Part shown: positions 13,301 to 28,300 of the stretch, piece by piece
Position numbering within the stretch: position 1 is the first letter of the stretch
Layout: each line of letters starts with the position of its first letter
DNA from: Paragonimus westermani
Lineage: Eukaryota > Platyhelminthes > Trematoda > Plagiorchiida > Troglotrematidae
Assembly: GCA_008508345.1 (NCBI GenBank)
Contig: QNGE01000102.1
Location: 95,849 to 159,848 of the forward strand
Direction: 5' to 3'
Length of the DNA: 64,000 nt
The notes under the pieces: model-generated
The model's database searches: none
Told to the model about the DNA's origin: nothing
What the model saw: the letters and a program-made list of their open reading frames with translations, nothing else
Translations under genes and position numbers: made by a program

Positions 13301-16300
13301 TTCTTTCGAAATCACCCCTCTAGAAGCACATATAACCAGCAATTTAGTTTAATTTTTAATTCCAGTTTGCTGTTATGCCTTTTCTCTTGGCATTTATAAC
13401 TTAACTGTGGGATACCAAATCACTTCTAGTCGTCCTTCACATCACCCTTTTTTCGTGTTATTTAAGTACACTAATTGGGACCTTCATCGGCCCACGTGCT
13501 TCCAGTTACCCCGAATGTCAACAGTATGGGCTTCATGTGTCTGCTTGTGTGGTTTTTGTAGCCTGCACTGTTAGTGAATTCAGTTGCGTTAACCATTATT
13601 CCACACTGCTCACCGCTTATTAAGTATAGTCAGCCGCTAACGCCTACCATTTGCAGTTGACTAGCCGTCTTGCCTGTCTTTGTCTCTTCTTCATCTGCTT
13701 TCGTTTATCTTGTTTATCCCCAATTACAACCCATTTTCCGAAGGCGACAACTACACACAGTACGATTGGCTCATGTGTGCATGCAACTGCGCAGTCGATC
13801 ACTCCCATTAAAGCAGCTTCTCTTCCGAACCAACAAACGTTGCCTGCCTCGGTTGTGCAAGAGCCGCCGAAATTGACTGAATCAAAAAAACACTCTGGAT
13901 CTAGCTCTAGTTTGGAGCTCTCTCAACATGGTTTGTTCGCTTACCAATCCAGCTCTTCTAGTGATCATCTTGATGCTACTGGTCTGTGGGTAAAGGAGTC
14001 TGCGCGGTGTGTGGAGGATCCAATGAAGTCCAGTCCTATCACTGAAGTCTTTTCGATGAGTGCTCAGCCGGTCTCTTCAGTGGTATTCAGTGAACAACCG
14101 TCAGGTTCCCTAAACGCTAACTCCTCGTCGTCTTCATCCTTATCTCTGACCACGTTGACATCCCAGCTTGTTCCATCAGTGACTGTTAGCTCCACAGCAA
14201 GTCACCTGTCCTTTATCGACTCCAACTCACCTGGGCATCAGACAGTGTGGTCTGAGCATACATACCCTTCAGTGTTGGATGGCTTATCCACACACGATGG
14301 TTTCCGATCGTCTGCGAATCCCACTATCGCTGATATTGGGAGCTCTTTTCTTACTGACAACTTAATCGACTTTCCTACTTGTTCAAATTCATATATAAAA
14401 GCACAATCGGACCAGCGACAAAGTGGCTTTCCACAACCTCCTTCCGTTATCTTAACGACCAACATCATCGGTGGAATGCCAAATCAACCTGTTTCCCAGT
14501 CCTCATCTAACTGGACCGTTGAAGCGCCGATGAGATCTGCTGCTCCCAGTTCTATTAGCGACGGTCGACCCGCCGGTTTTGTCCTTATCCAGCGAGGCAA
14601 AGCTGGTTATGGGTTTACGATTCGTGCGATTCGTGTTTATTTTGGTTCCTCCAATCGTTACACATTGCATCATTTGGTTCATAGTGTGGATCGTGACGGA
14701 GCCGCCGCTATGGCCGGTCTTACCGAAGGAGACTTGATCACCGCTGTGAACGGCATTCCTATTCCAGGCATGCTGCATACGCAGGTGGTCAAATTGATTC
14801 TTCAGGTAAGTATTGCTTTGCCAGACCCATCTTGGTTCTTCTCGTTTATTGTTCAGCTTGGTAGTAGTAGGTATGCTTTGGTTGATCAGTGTATCTTCAA
14901 ATGGGGTCGTCGGCTAGGACATAAACACAACTGAACCGCCTAAGGATGAGACTATTTTTAATGACAGTTGGCCATCATGGACCTTTTGAGCGAAGTAACC
15001 CAAGCGTACTCGGAAGCATTGAGTTTGAGTTGGGTTAATGCCTAGGTGCACATGTCGCTGTGGAGGCGATTGTGGACGATGTATTGCGTGCAAATGTCAT
15101 GCTGTTCATCAACAGAGGGTCTCAGCCTCTGATGTGATTGAACGTAGGCGGCTTTGTCCAGAACGGAATGAAGTTTTGAGAGGTTGTATTACATCTCTGT
15201 AAATCATCTCCAGCATTATTGATTGTAGCGTTATGGATTAACACAGGCGGTTATCCCCTACCCATGGTCGGCTTTTTTCGTGAATCGTGTCAAAATACTC
15301 CTGTAATGATTTGGCTTGTCACTTTTTTTGGTGCCATAATTGCACATTCAACTCGAAGTTTATTAAGGTGTTGAATTTATGCAATTTCTACGTGTTCTCG
15401 TTTTCACACCGTAATTTTATTTTATCTTGATAGACCTGGATGTTTTCAGCTTTCCTGGATATGGGTAGGAAAAGGTGACCTGTTCATTGCTCGTATCCGG
15501 GTTATTCCATTTATGTATTCATAGCCTTGGGCTGTGTTCATTATTTGGTCACCTTGTTTAATTGTGTTTTACGCCACACTTTTTCATTTTCGTTTGATTT
15601 CCGCATTCAGAGTGGACCGGAATTACGACTGCTTACGACACCCATCCAACACAGTTTTATCCGCTCTGATGGACCCTGGCGTCCAGCTGGTAGGCTAGTC
15701 CCGCGAACTCGTCCCCTATTCACCAAACACCCTGATCGCGTGCCAGAACGCGGTACGTCCTCTCTGGACAAGTCACCATCGCGTTCTGCATTTACTTCAG
15801 CGAACCATCCGAAGGCCACTGGTCAGGGTGATAGTTCGCGACTAGTCAGTGATACACAGTCCGCAAGAATCCCCAGTTCTTCCTCATCCAAAGACACACC
15901 ACCATTGCGCCGGTCTACTCGCAGGTTGACCATCCGTGAAACACGACACCGTCATGTAGGTTCGGGTCCTGGTACGCAAAATGCAACTGAATTGGAGGCA
16001 GCCGTACCTAATCAGACCGGACCCTTGCCATCACGACCACCACCCCCAACTGTGGATCATCTCGGTCCAGTGGTACGTTCGCTTAACGCCTCCGATCCGA
16101 TGAGGGTTGGCCCGGCCCAGCCCGCGTCACATTTGGTCAGCTTGACGAACAAAACTGTCTCCCCAAACTATAACCTCACGATGGCGCAACGTTTCGGTCT
16201 ACCTGTCAATCCCGTACCTTTGAACGTGTCCACTGGCTCACCACATGGATCTACCTCACACTTGCCCACTCACCGACGGTTAGTGTCTCATTGTAGAGGT

Positions 16301-19300
16301 GTATGTTGCCATTGGTTTTCAATCTTGAATGGAAGATGTAATTGCGATGGTGTTAGTGTATAATTGATTGTGTATGACAGTTGTAGGGGATCGATATTAT
16401 TTCCGTCCCAATTCACGGAGTGTGGTTGATTATCATATCATCATTTGTCTACAGTCTAACTACTGCATAAGTTGAACAATATATCACAGTGCTTGTAACA
16501 TCATGCACTATTCGACTTCTAGCATATTTAAATTGTGTCCATCCCGAGTCTAATTAATCGTAATGGTTACACCTTGTTACAATATACCCTTCTTTCAATG
16601 TCCACAGGGCTCGAAGATGTGCAGGGCTGGTCTGCATCCCCAGTCTTTTCCGTTAGAATATTGATAGAGGATGGACATTCGAATCATTATCGTGACTGCC
16701 TTGAGCTTGACAAGAAGATAATGTGGATCGGGCAGTCGCTCAGCTCAACATTAACTTGGAATTTCCTAGGAGAAAACGCTACGAAAAAGGCTAAAAATTA
16801 ACAAAAGTAGGCTAGACGGGAGAACAAAAGTGGTATAGATACGAGTACGCCATTGACTGCGACACACCGCCATCTCGGATAGCGTTTCTAGCCGACGGTG
16901 TGAGTGGTCACGAGGACCCCAGCTAGGCAGGTAACACCTTACCCATTTTGGTCAGTGGAGCGGTTCAAGGTCGTCATATTTCTTGACCGCGTTGTCGCTT
17001 GACTACTATGCAATTTTACGCTACTGTTGATGGTCCTTTCGAAGAAGAGTGTGTTAGGTATTGCGTGTTAGTGTGATTTTAACCACGAGCATCAAAAACC
17101 CTGGGCATCTGTGTAGTATGGGCCTCACTTGCAAAGTGAACGGAAAAGCCGGGGCGAGGATCGTTGATACGCGATTGTGGATCATCTGACGAACGCGGAC
17201 TACGTAGTTAGCTTTACTGAACCATTCAATTGGAGCTACAGAGCTCTGGTGAGCGATCCGAAAGCAGTCGAGCAAAGCTGTATCGCTGCGACCGATATGA
17301 TTGCGATTTCGTTATGTACGTCAAAGCTGTCCGCACAAAAGAAGTCCGTATGTGCGCTTAGCCTCTCGTGGCCAACGATCATTCTGTTATAAAAGTACGG
17401 GCGCCACGCAGATTACTCAACTGAGTTTTGATCTGTTCAATTCGATCTACCGTACGTCATTACTAATTGATATTTTAAGTCCTGATCAGTTTTTCAATTC
17501 ACTGAACTGAACGCAGACGATTGGTCTAATAGACTAAGGTTTCCAACATTTATCTGGGTACTTTACCGACTAATCACGAGCGACATAGGTCGTTTATGGT
17601 CCACCCAATTGAAACTATAGTTTTCACTGTTTTCTCGTGTTAAAAGCCATTTTCGGGGGTCTTATGTCAGACCCCGCTAACCCGTGACTTAGGATTGAAT
17701 AATGCATTGAGGTAGACGGCTGTTGTGCAATTGACGCCGCTGTCGGCTAACTGTCAATCCCTATTGGCTTGTCCTTGTTTGACTCTCTGACGCGTGAACA
17801 CATACATGCGGTCAGAGCCATGAAATAAGTTTGGTAACATACATCCACATCTCAACTTATGTCGTATTTTTGGTTGAGGAGGATTTCGCTGTAATCCGCG
17901 ACTACGTTCGTCAAGTACACTACTGTCAGGTATTGAACAGAGCTTTTTGCTCATGTTTGTCCTCCATCTAGTGGATTCGCAGTAGCTCAGTGTGGACAAC
18001 GCCGGATTACCAATGGAGCAATCGCGGACTCGAGTTCGGTCGCCGTAACTTTTAATATTACATGGCAATAACCATTCCGTAGTGTATAGACTGGAAGCTT
18101 AGGTTGTTTGGTCTGACCCCTTCTAATTTGTAGTAGTCCGTTTTGGTTCTTGATCCTATGTGACTACGCACGTTGATTATACTTCCCTTGTTGTGGCTAT
18201 CTCGTTTACCATATTCTCGTTAGTCCGCACGATCGTGCTTTGAACTCCTTAGTGCAGGTTTACAACTTACACGTACAGTCCAATCTCATCGTTCACACTT
18301 GAGGTTGCTACGATCGAATCTTCAAAGTCACTGATAAACCGGACATTATCGGTTGCTTAACTAACTTAGTGTTGAAGATGGTTCAGACCGGAAATAGTGC
18401 CTCTTATGATCAAAAGTAAATATCGTTTTGACCAGTTCGTCGGTTCGCGTGCACCAACCGTCTTTTCACACATGACTGGAAGATTATGTAAATGCACTTG
18501 TAAGCTGTTTCGCAAACCGTGAAACAAGCGTTTTCTCATGTATTCACGCTATACTGTCTAGTGTTAATTGTAAATCATCATCACAAACGGTAATACATCA
18601 ATGGTTCACACTAATGCTTAACTGCCACACAACCATAAAGAAAAAGCAAACCCGGCATAGGAAGAGAGAAGGGAAAAGATGTGGACGGGAAGGCACCTAA
18701 CTACTGAAAATAACTCCGTCCATATTCAAGCATTCAACATCAAGGTGCCTACACCTTGCAAACAAACAACCGAGCTGCAAGTGAGAGTTAGGCGTCATCA
18801 GTGAGACAGCTTCCTTACGGCTTTCACTGCCCCGCGTCATTAAATGCACTAACTTCACTGACAACTCGGACAAACAATGACAACATTCACGCTACTGAGC
18901 TCGATTAGCCGCCATCTCAGCTAGAGTCTCCAACCACCGACTACTCTGAGTCGCGAGGAATCCAGTCTGGGAGACGAACTCGATATACAGTGGCCAACCG
19001 CTTGGTAAACAACTTCATTTCCCAACACCAGTTCACTATCTGTCCACCTCGCACCTTACACCAGTCGGTCGCAGTGTCAGCGAACAGTGCTCGGTGTTGA
19101 AGACGACTCGCTGGCATCCTTAATACGTGACCTTACCATCTAAGCCTGTGAAAACGTAGAGATTGGACGAAAGAACTCGTTTGACAATCACTACCAAACA
19201 CCCACTTTCTAACCTCTTTGTACACGCTGGTGCCACCCGATACGAGCTACTGAACGCAGACATCGGTCATCAAGTATTTGAAGACGGTTCCCGTCTTCTA

Positions 19301-22300
19301 CCCTGAGCGACCATAAAGTAATATGGGTCTCACCGTTATCTTAAATACGCGACCTTTAAGCTTCAGAGAAATACCTCTCTGTGGCCAGAGATGCCCCAGA
19401 TTAGCGTATACCGTCCTAGTTTTGGAGATGCGCGCTTCTATTTCATTCCCTACACCTTCGCCGCCACCGCTGATTCAGCTTCCCAGGTATGCAAACCGGT
19501 CAACAACCTCCATGACTACACTATCTAACATCAAATCTACGTGGTCACAACAATCCCGCAGAAGCATTTTGCATTTTGAGGCTGCAAAGCGCATTCTGAA
19601 GTATTTGGCAGAACGCGAAATAGCGTCTGGCATTGTTTGTGCTGCTTGAAAGTTGTCAAACAGCAACACCTTGTCGTCAGTATAATCAAGATCGGTCAGT
19701 CTTTCACCAGGTAGGAGGTCCACGCCGACATCTTGTGAGTACCGCAGACAGCCCTCCATTATTTCGTCCATGACGAAATTGAACAGAAATAATGGTAGAG
19801 GACAATATTGACGTACGCCGACAGTATGTTCACGTACTTAGTCGGCACACCTCTGCGTTTGAGCGATTCTAAAAGTGTAGATCGATCCACTGAATCGAAC
19901 GCACCTTTATAGTCGAGAAATACGACAATTGTTGGCCGGCGGTACACATGACGCTGCTCCAGAATTTGACGAATAGTGAAAATGTGATCTATACATCTCC
20001 ACCCGGGACGAAATCTTGCCTGTTCTTCCCTAATGTTTACCTCCCGAGCTGCAGTGAGTCGGCGAAGTATAATGGGTGCTAGAACCCTAGAAATGACTGG
20101 GGTCAAACTAATTCCTCTGTGGTTTTCACAAGAGCCCCTTATACCTTTCTTGAATATAGTAACTATTATCGAGTGACCCCCAATCGGGGAATGGTTTCCT
20201 TCTTTGAAAAGTGCCGACACAAGGTCAACTGGACCAGCAGCCTTATTACGCTTGAGAGTCGCGATGCAATTGCGGACCTCAGTCTCAGTGGGTGGTTCCG
20301 AGTCTACCGACCACAGCGGCAACGCGGTGGAAGCAGGAGGCCAGTTAAATTGACCCTCAAAGTGTTCCAACTATCGCTTTATTCTTCTGGACTTACTATG
20401 GATGAGTGTGCCATCTGTCTCGCTGATAGCTTCACTGACAGACGGTCGCCTGGGACCAGTGGCACGGATAAGCTTGGACAGTTCGCCAGTGTTTCCTGAA
20501 GCAAAAGCCGTCTCCATTTCCTTAACTCTTCCCAATAACCAAGCCTCACGATCAGCGTTTAGGCTACGTTCCAGTTTCCCACGGACATCTCTTCCAGACC
20601 TGTTATAGGACTGCCAGGAAGGATGTTCCGTCTGGCTTTTAATAACTCCAGGGATTTCTCCGAGATCCAATGTTTGTTCATTCCATGTACCCCCGTGCCG
20701 CATGCCACAGTAGCTGCCTCATGAATGGCCTGTGTGATCTGGACCCAGCAGTAACCAGAATCTTCGGAGTGAGAACTACTAAGACAGGTTTCTAAGCTAG
20801 TTTGATACTTATGCTTTGTCGACGGTATAGTCAGTTTCTGAACAGCTTGTCGTTGCTATCGGTGGGGTCGTTGCTCAGCAGAAGTAAGTACGAAACAACA
20901 ACGTATCTGCGCATGATCTGAATCTAGGTACGTGCTCCAATGAGAACGACAGTCCTGTATGGAACCCCGCCACCAATAACTAACAGCTATATGGTTTACC
21001 TGAGGTCAGGCATGATTCGGAAAAGGAAGGCGCCAAGTATAGCAATGATGTGCACGATGCCTAAAACTAGTGCTGGCTAAAAACAGCGCACAGCTGCAAT
21101 AGTCTCCCACCATTGTCCGACCGGAGTGATGCTATCGCAAACCTGCCACCTAGAAGAGATTCGGCCTCACCAAAGCGGCCGACCTGGGCGTTCATATCTC
21201 CTGCCAGAACGACTATATCAGAACCACGTGTCGACCGGAGGAGCGCGGCCAGATCCGAATAAAAGCCGTCCTTGACGCCGACGTCACTACAGTCAGTTGG
21301 AGCATAAGCAGACACAACGAAAAGATTTCTGACAGTTTTGCATCCAGAACTGACCCTGACAGAATCTGTCAAACGGACAGCACAAAGTCTGTTAACTGGG
21401 AACCAGTCTAGTAATGTGTGTGCGACCGTAGCGCTGAGGACTATACCTACTCCGGCCTGACCGGTAGCGGTGGCTGTGGAGTCACCCGAAGTGCATAACC
21501 GTTATCGAGTAGATGATGCGGTTGCCGTTAGTTCCACACAGTGATTACTGTCGTGGATTCTAGTCTTCTAGATACAGCAGACATCGACATTCAACGAGTC
21601 TGACATTCATGTGAGAGCGGCCTGTTGAATTATCTGTTAGCGTGCGTACGTTGAAGGCACCTATATTAATTTGTGTTCCAGGTCGAAGCACAGGACGAGT
21701 GAGGTCTGGGACTGAGTGACAAGAGCTGAGACTTATCGACACGGTGTTACTATGAATAATCATGTCTGTTGTGGGACGTGCAGAGAAATTATCAGAATTG
21801 GGGATCGGGAGGGGCCTGAGAGCTGAATTTAATAGGACAGTGTGGGAGAGGTCAGCAGTAGCGTGTTTTCGCCTATCCACCCTGTTGTATGCATTGGATA
21901 GAGCGATCTGGTTTATACTGCGAGACGGTCGATGCAGTATGGAGTTGTTGATGTTGCGAGTACTCATGGTTGTGTATGGGCTGGGATACTGCCAGAACGC
22001 CCAGACCTAGATAGGAGAACGATTAGTGTTCTCAACCACTGCCTTTGGCTCAGAAGCCTGTATCGCAAGGCAGCGGGTGGGTGGCGGTGTACCGGAAATG
22101 GTACGTTTTTCAGGAAAAGATGCCAACCATCTTCCAACCCCCGACTTGGAGGACCAGGGGGCTGTGGTTTGTCAGACCTCCACCTATTGGCCTACTTGGT
22201 ATGAGTAACCCTGTTGGTGTGGTCACCACACGTCAGGTTTAGCCCAAAAGATCATCGAGATGCGCAAGCCGTCACATCACTTCAAGGTCCAGTCTCACCA

Positions 22301-25300
22301 TGACGGTGTACATCGTGTCCATCCGAGTCGTTTGATTGGTATTTGTATCCGCGTATCAATGAATGCGTTTGAAGCAGTTATGCGACTGTGTTGTTCGCTT
22401 TCGCTCCGCAGAAGAAAACAATGCTACTGTATAACTCTTTGCCTAGAAGTGTGTTTGCATCGTAGAAGTTATGGTGTTTACGGTATCTTGAAAAGTGAGT
22501 TATAACTCCAAATTCGTATGCAATATTTAAATGAACGCCATTTACATTTGCTCATCCTGATCCAGCAAACAATTTGTCTGCAGTGCGTTTCAATATGGAT
22601 TGTTGCTAGTTGGTCCAATGTCCACTCGTGCATATTTTATACGGATGTCATCATGCAGCACAACACTTGTCGCTTCTAAACATTTTGTTTGTATGGTCAG
22701 CCTGGATTTTTCGCAGTTGGACATCTTTCAACTTTTAAAGTCTATCACCGATAAGTATTGTGTATCTATGTTTGAATCTATACGGTCGGCGAAGTGGAAA
22801 AATCTATATCTTTAACTTTATGGTTCACGTGATCCTTTACATTGTACACTTATGTGAACCTCGAACTTACCCCTCACCTGGGGCTCATCGAATGACTAAG
22901 TGTATGGTGACGTGAACCTTTTCGTTGCCTTGTTGGTTCATCAATAAATTCCGAACCTTGCTGTTCAATCCTCATTTGAATCACTATTTATTATTGTGCT
23001 GGTTTTGATAACCGAGACTTTCTTTTGGTGTATTTAAATCAGTTTCCTGGCTACTTTTCTTATCTACCTCGTCATTGACACTCGTTTTCTTTTGACTCGT
23101 TGCTGTGAGGTCAAGTAAAGCTAATCGAAGTCTTACTTGGTGCAATTTTATCCGTACCCTCTCTCGTCAAATCGTGCACTACCCGTCGTGCTGTTTTTTC
23201 TAACCGCATCCACGGGGTGCAAATAAAGCACAACATGCTACACATCCTCGGCGGCACACTTCATAAGCATACACGACGCACGTCTTAACCGCATTCATCT
23301 ATGCTTTATAATGAGAGGCAATCTGATTCAGCAAACCTTTGTGGAACCTTATCGTTGCTCATTTGGTGGACAATGCTGCTTCGACAGTGATCATCAAAGG
23401 TTCATATGTTGTACGAACGTCTTCGGTGTAAAGTGGCCAGGTTTCACAATCGTAGAGCAGTACTATGCACAAATTCATGTTGTATTCTCAACAAGAGCTG
23501 GATATCACGCCTATTTCAGAAGTCCCCCAGGTTAGCAAAAGCCAGTCGAGCTGTAGCGATACGCAGAGATATCTCTTTTCCGTTACAGTCTGTTAATTCT
23601 GTGCCACCTCGGAATCATTCGGTGACGCGTAATCGATTGGACCACGTCTTACTGTCAAATGTGTGACGAATCGGTGCCGGTGGAGTGAAAAGTCACTGCC
23701 GAATAGCCCAGATGACGTCAGTAAATCGATCCGCTCGCGATTAGCCCAATACAAGTAGTGATATTCGTTGGGATGTAGAACAGGGGAAACAGGGAAGAAG
23801 TGAAATTACAAAGAATGGAGAAAAATACAGGGGCCGGTTACAACTTGAACAGAGCTCAGCAACCGGTGATCGGACAAGTTCACTACACTTCACTAAATCT
23901 AGGTCATGCCGGCAAACAGTCACTGCAAACTCCAATGAATCAAAGCCATCACTATCTGTGGTACACCTCCTGTGGTAAAACGAAAAGAACTTTCCAGTAG
24001 GTCCCAACCGTTACATTCCCGGATTGGTGTCGGCACAGGTTGCCGCGAGTCCCGGAGTTGCATTATTATACTGCAATCGTCACACCATCTGGCGCTTCTT
24101 GGGCTGCTTGTTTGTTCTGATCAAGCAAGACGATATCATCGGAATATCTTAATTTACTGTTCTATTTCCTGGTGGACGTTCTAAGCCGCCATTAGAACCA
24201 CCACCCAGTCTTACACAGGACATAGATTGCAAGTTCTAGTAGAAGGGAAGAGATGAAACACCCTCAGTACACTCCACTGGAGGCCATAACGAGTCATAAA
24301 CTCTGCCTCTGTTCAATGTAAACGGGGCTCGAGTAATTACCGTTAGATGTGTGATGTGGGGGGCTTTTATCGAGGAAGTTGGGATCCCAGCAACTTCGAC
24401 GTACCACTTTCCCTTCCAATTTCTGAACGAGCAACTCCATTAGTGGATATCGGAGTTAGTTTTTCAAATGCATAGCGTACGCTTAGTGTTCATTGAAATG
24501 CAGAAACGAATGTGTCCGCTCAAATTTAAGCTTCTCTGAACGACCAGTTAGGCACACAGAGTTATTATCGTGCATTGTTTTGTTCGTATGGATTTTGCAC
24601 CTCCATAGTTCTAGAAAATGCTTGCTCCACTTCATGTGTGTGTTGGAATGAGGCTGTTTGTCATGTTCTTGGATTGCGTGGATAACCACATTCCGTGCGC
24701 TAATTGATTTCCGTTGCGCTCTGTCCGCCCAGTGATACTGACCTCGTTTGGTATCTTAACGTAGCTGTCAGGTTTGCTTCCTGCCTTGTTGCGAAGTGCT
24801 GTGCCAACTAGAGTTTCAACTTTTTCAGCTACAATCGCGTCAGACAGGCCAAAGAGAAGCAACCAAACAAAAATCAGCTAGACTCATTGGGCTATATGTC
24901 ACATGACTGACTGCGTAAAAGTGTTTAGATAGTGGGACATGATTCTGTGGATATACAGCAGAGCTGTTTTTGTTGTCCTAACGTTGGTCGTCTCTCGCAT
25001 AAGAAGGGTAGCTCCTGACGAAGTGCACTACGCTCGTCTAACACTTGGTTGTGACCCCACAGCTGTAGTCCAACTCAGAAATCATTGTCTCATTCGCCGC
25101 GCCCTGGGGTCAGGCAAGCATCGCACTGCCAGGTGAGTCTAACTTTTGAGTCATTGACCCTGGGTGGGGTTCCCAAATTAACTTATATATTGTTTTCTTA
25201 CGTGGTAAGCTGTTGAGCTAGTAACTCCGGTTCTAATTCTCTAAGTCGACTCCTCTCTTAGCGTAAACAACCGGGAATTATCCGAAGTGGTCGATGCTCC

Positions 25301-28300
25301 GAAAGATCAGTGTAATTTCTTTTTTTTCCCTTGCCTCGTTAAACCAAGACAACTTGTAAACCCTGGCGCTTTTAGTCTCCGCGTTCTGTGACAAATGGGT
25401 CAGCGAGCTGTGCTGACAAGCGCCCTCTCGAGTCTTGAACTCGATGTGTTGTGTCTCCCGAACGTGCCTTTAGGATCCTGTGGTTGTTAAGTGTTTAGAT
25501 TCGCTCTTGGGTATTGCTTAAGGTAGACCGTTCTCTCTCAGGGTCTTTGATGACAATGAAACTGAATCCGACTGTTAAGCTGAAATGGGAGAGGGAAATT
25601 CGTTCGACTGAATCCCAGTGGTTGACGGCTTGTGTGCTGCCAGACTTAACACTCCAGTCAAAGCTGGACAAAGTTAGTAGGTGATATCTGCCAGATTGAG
25701 AAGTTTCGGACTACCTGCATTGCTGACTGAAAAAGCTCTTGGATCTTGCAGTGTGTCGCAATTAATGGCGAGCATATATCCATCAGTCCCATGTTCATTA
25801 ATCTCCAGTGTCTGTTTTTTTATCAGTTCTCTTTTTTACATTTTTGTTTTCTGCCACTGTATGGATTATTATCAGAATTGACGGTAATGTGAGCCATAGT
25901 ACCCACGAGTCCAGCTCAAAGTTGAAGGTGTTAATTGTGTGAGACAGAGTCACGTGCACTTTGTAAAGCCTGAAGGGTAGTATACTACAAAAAAACAGCT
26001 GGAGATATGGTCATCCCTTATTTGGAACGACAAGTACATCATCATCGAAGCCAACAGAAATTTTGCAGCTAGAACTCGTTTGTGGAACACTGTAAGCCAC
26101 CATAGCACCCTGCCGTCTAACCAAATGTGAATATCTTCTAGAAGTCGAGTCTCGTGTTTGTTGAGGGCATCCTTCGCATCGGCTGGAGGCGGAACTATTC
26201 GAATTGCGACTTCGGGATAAAACATTCTAGGGTACCCCTCAGACGCCATCATGTAGCTCACTGTCAGGTGACTGATGGGTAGTCCGAGCCGTCTTGTGCG
26301 CTGGCGTCAGTTAGGAAATGCTCTTGAGTTGATCAAGAAAGGAACACCGCCAAGCTTTTTGTTAGATTTTTCATACAGTGCCAATGTCAAGGTACAACCG
26401 TTGTCGGACATTATTTGACAGTCTCACTTCCTAACGATACAATCGCTTTGGTACGATAACAGTTAAAAACAGTGGGTTTCAAGAGGAATTGTAGGGATTT
26501 CTCACTGCTTGTCTGGAACCGCATGCGGTGTACATCGCGCACCTCCTGGATATTCGGTTTGTTCATCATTGTCAAGTTTTGTGAGAAGACTTGGCACATT
26601 TAGGAATGTACATTCGAAAAATGACACAACTCTTACCTTTACTGTTGAAGGGCTTACATGATGGGTATGAAATCTGAAAAGTGCGTCTTTGGACTGTTAC
26701 CTCTCACATGACTGGATTCAATGACATTCTAATATGTCTCGTCGTGGTAGTGTGCCATGCCAATCAGACTCATTCCGATGACGATCTGCAACGAATAGCC
26801 TCTCATCGATGACACCTTTTGTTCTGTTCCAGTGGAGGTCGAACGCATGGTGACTAGTTAACCCTTTGTTCCTGAGCTCTCCCTGAAAATCCTGAGCAAC
26901 ACGTCAGACCGAACGAATTTCTGATGTTACGAAGTAGCAGTCTCCCTGTATCCAGTTCAACCGACGGAGTAACTCGAGGATCGTAACATAACCATCAGTT
27001 GACGGTTTTGTTTTAAGAACGGTAAACACCTAGAGTAGGTTCCCATGTTATTGACCAGATGCTATTGGTCAAACACCTGATGTACTTTTCGAAAAGGAAG
27101 ACCTACTTATGTCGGAAGCCGTTCACCATCAATGACCAGTAATGGACACTTATTCTCAACTACTTTCAATAGAGACTCGTGGTCACTAGGTGGCTGAGAT
27201 CCGTCGGACTGATGAAGATGGTCTAATGTTCACAATCAACGTTAGGATAAGACGTTGTGGTTTTCCCTAGTGTTCAAAAAGTCTATTTGAGCGGTTCAAG
27301 GACGGATTGGAATGCTTTCATTTGCTGGCTCTCCTCATCTGGGCGGCAGACCTGTTAAACCAAGAAGAGCCATTTGGTAACAACAATATCTCAGTATGAA
27401 GAGGGTAAATGTACCGGTATGAACTGTGCTCTAGTACGTGGCTCAGGATAGACATTGTAACGAAAACAGTTCGTTTTCCTCCTCTCTTACTTCTCTCCAA
27501 ATTTGTTTGTTGTTTCTACATGCAAGACTACTCTATCTACTGATCTGTTTGCTATCTCATTCCTTTACCTTGAACTTTTACATCATTTGGGCTTGCGTTT
27601 TACTTGGGTCTCTGACGATTTCATAGGTATTTTCCTATATGTAGAAATCTGTTGTTATGGTGTAGGTTTGCGTTAAATTGATTATAACTGTACGCTATCT
27701 TCAGTACCGTGAAATGTTTGTACACTCGTTTGTGCTGGGTGACGCACCAGAATTAAACGTTACAAATATTGCAAGCTTAATGACCTATTTAATTATATGT
27801 TTTATGTAGCTATTCATTTTGATACCCCTTAAAGGAAGGGATACGTTTTATCGGATGCTGGTTGAACACGAACCCCTTTCTTTCATCTGTCCAAGCAATG
27901 TTGCACACAAATGAGGTGTTTATTTTTGTGAATATCTGCTAAGCCGTCCGATGAAGTCGTGAACTGATTAAGATGGTTGCATTCGGTTGTTTTGATCGCA
28001 TTGTTTCACTTGATATGTGGGTTTCATAATGCAGCATCTACCTATACCATGTCTAGATAGCTTACCTTCGAAGTGCCTGTGTGTATGTTTTGTTTTTTAT
28101 CACTCCAGGTCGATCGAGAAACCCTTGCTCCGGCAGCTGAACGAACGACAGCACCGAGCCATGCTTGCAGCTCAGGCGTCACCGCCGGTAACTTCCTCAT
28201 CAACTTGTCCCGTTTATTCACAGCCATCAACAGTTTACCCGTTCTCTTGCCCCGTACCACCCCATGCATCAATGCATCGACCTGATGTCGCATCATGTTC

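Larger units (their letters stand above)
18600..22300 (-). mobile_element. RTE (SR2-like) non-LTR retrotransposon, copy 2, near full length but dead
   Basis: This copy runs on the - strand from a GC-richer 5' leader (about 22.3-22.0 kb) through a spacer and endonuclease, a linker, reverse transcriptase and a C-terminal segment to a short 3' region near 18.6 kb. It is better preserved than copy 1 but is broken by several stops and frame changes. It sits in the 11.8-kb MAST intron in antisense orientation. RTE elements move by nicking target DNA and copying their RNA at the nick. Termini are approximate; no target-site duplication could be defined. Confidence 0.88.
16279..28108 (+). other. MAST intron F-G, 11.8 kb
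   Basis: Contains the RTE fragment at 16.8 kb, RTE copy 2 and the possible cassette exon at 25.0 kb. The remaining stretches (17.0-18.6, 22.3-25.0 and 25.1-28.1 kb) show no recognisable gene or repeat. Confidence 0.65.
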
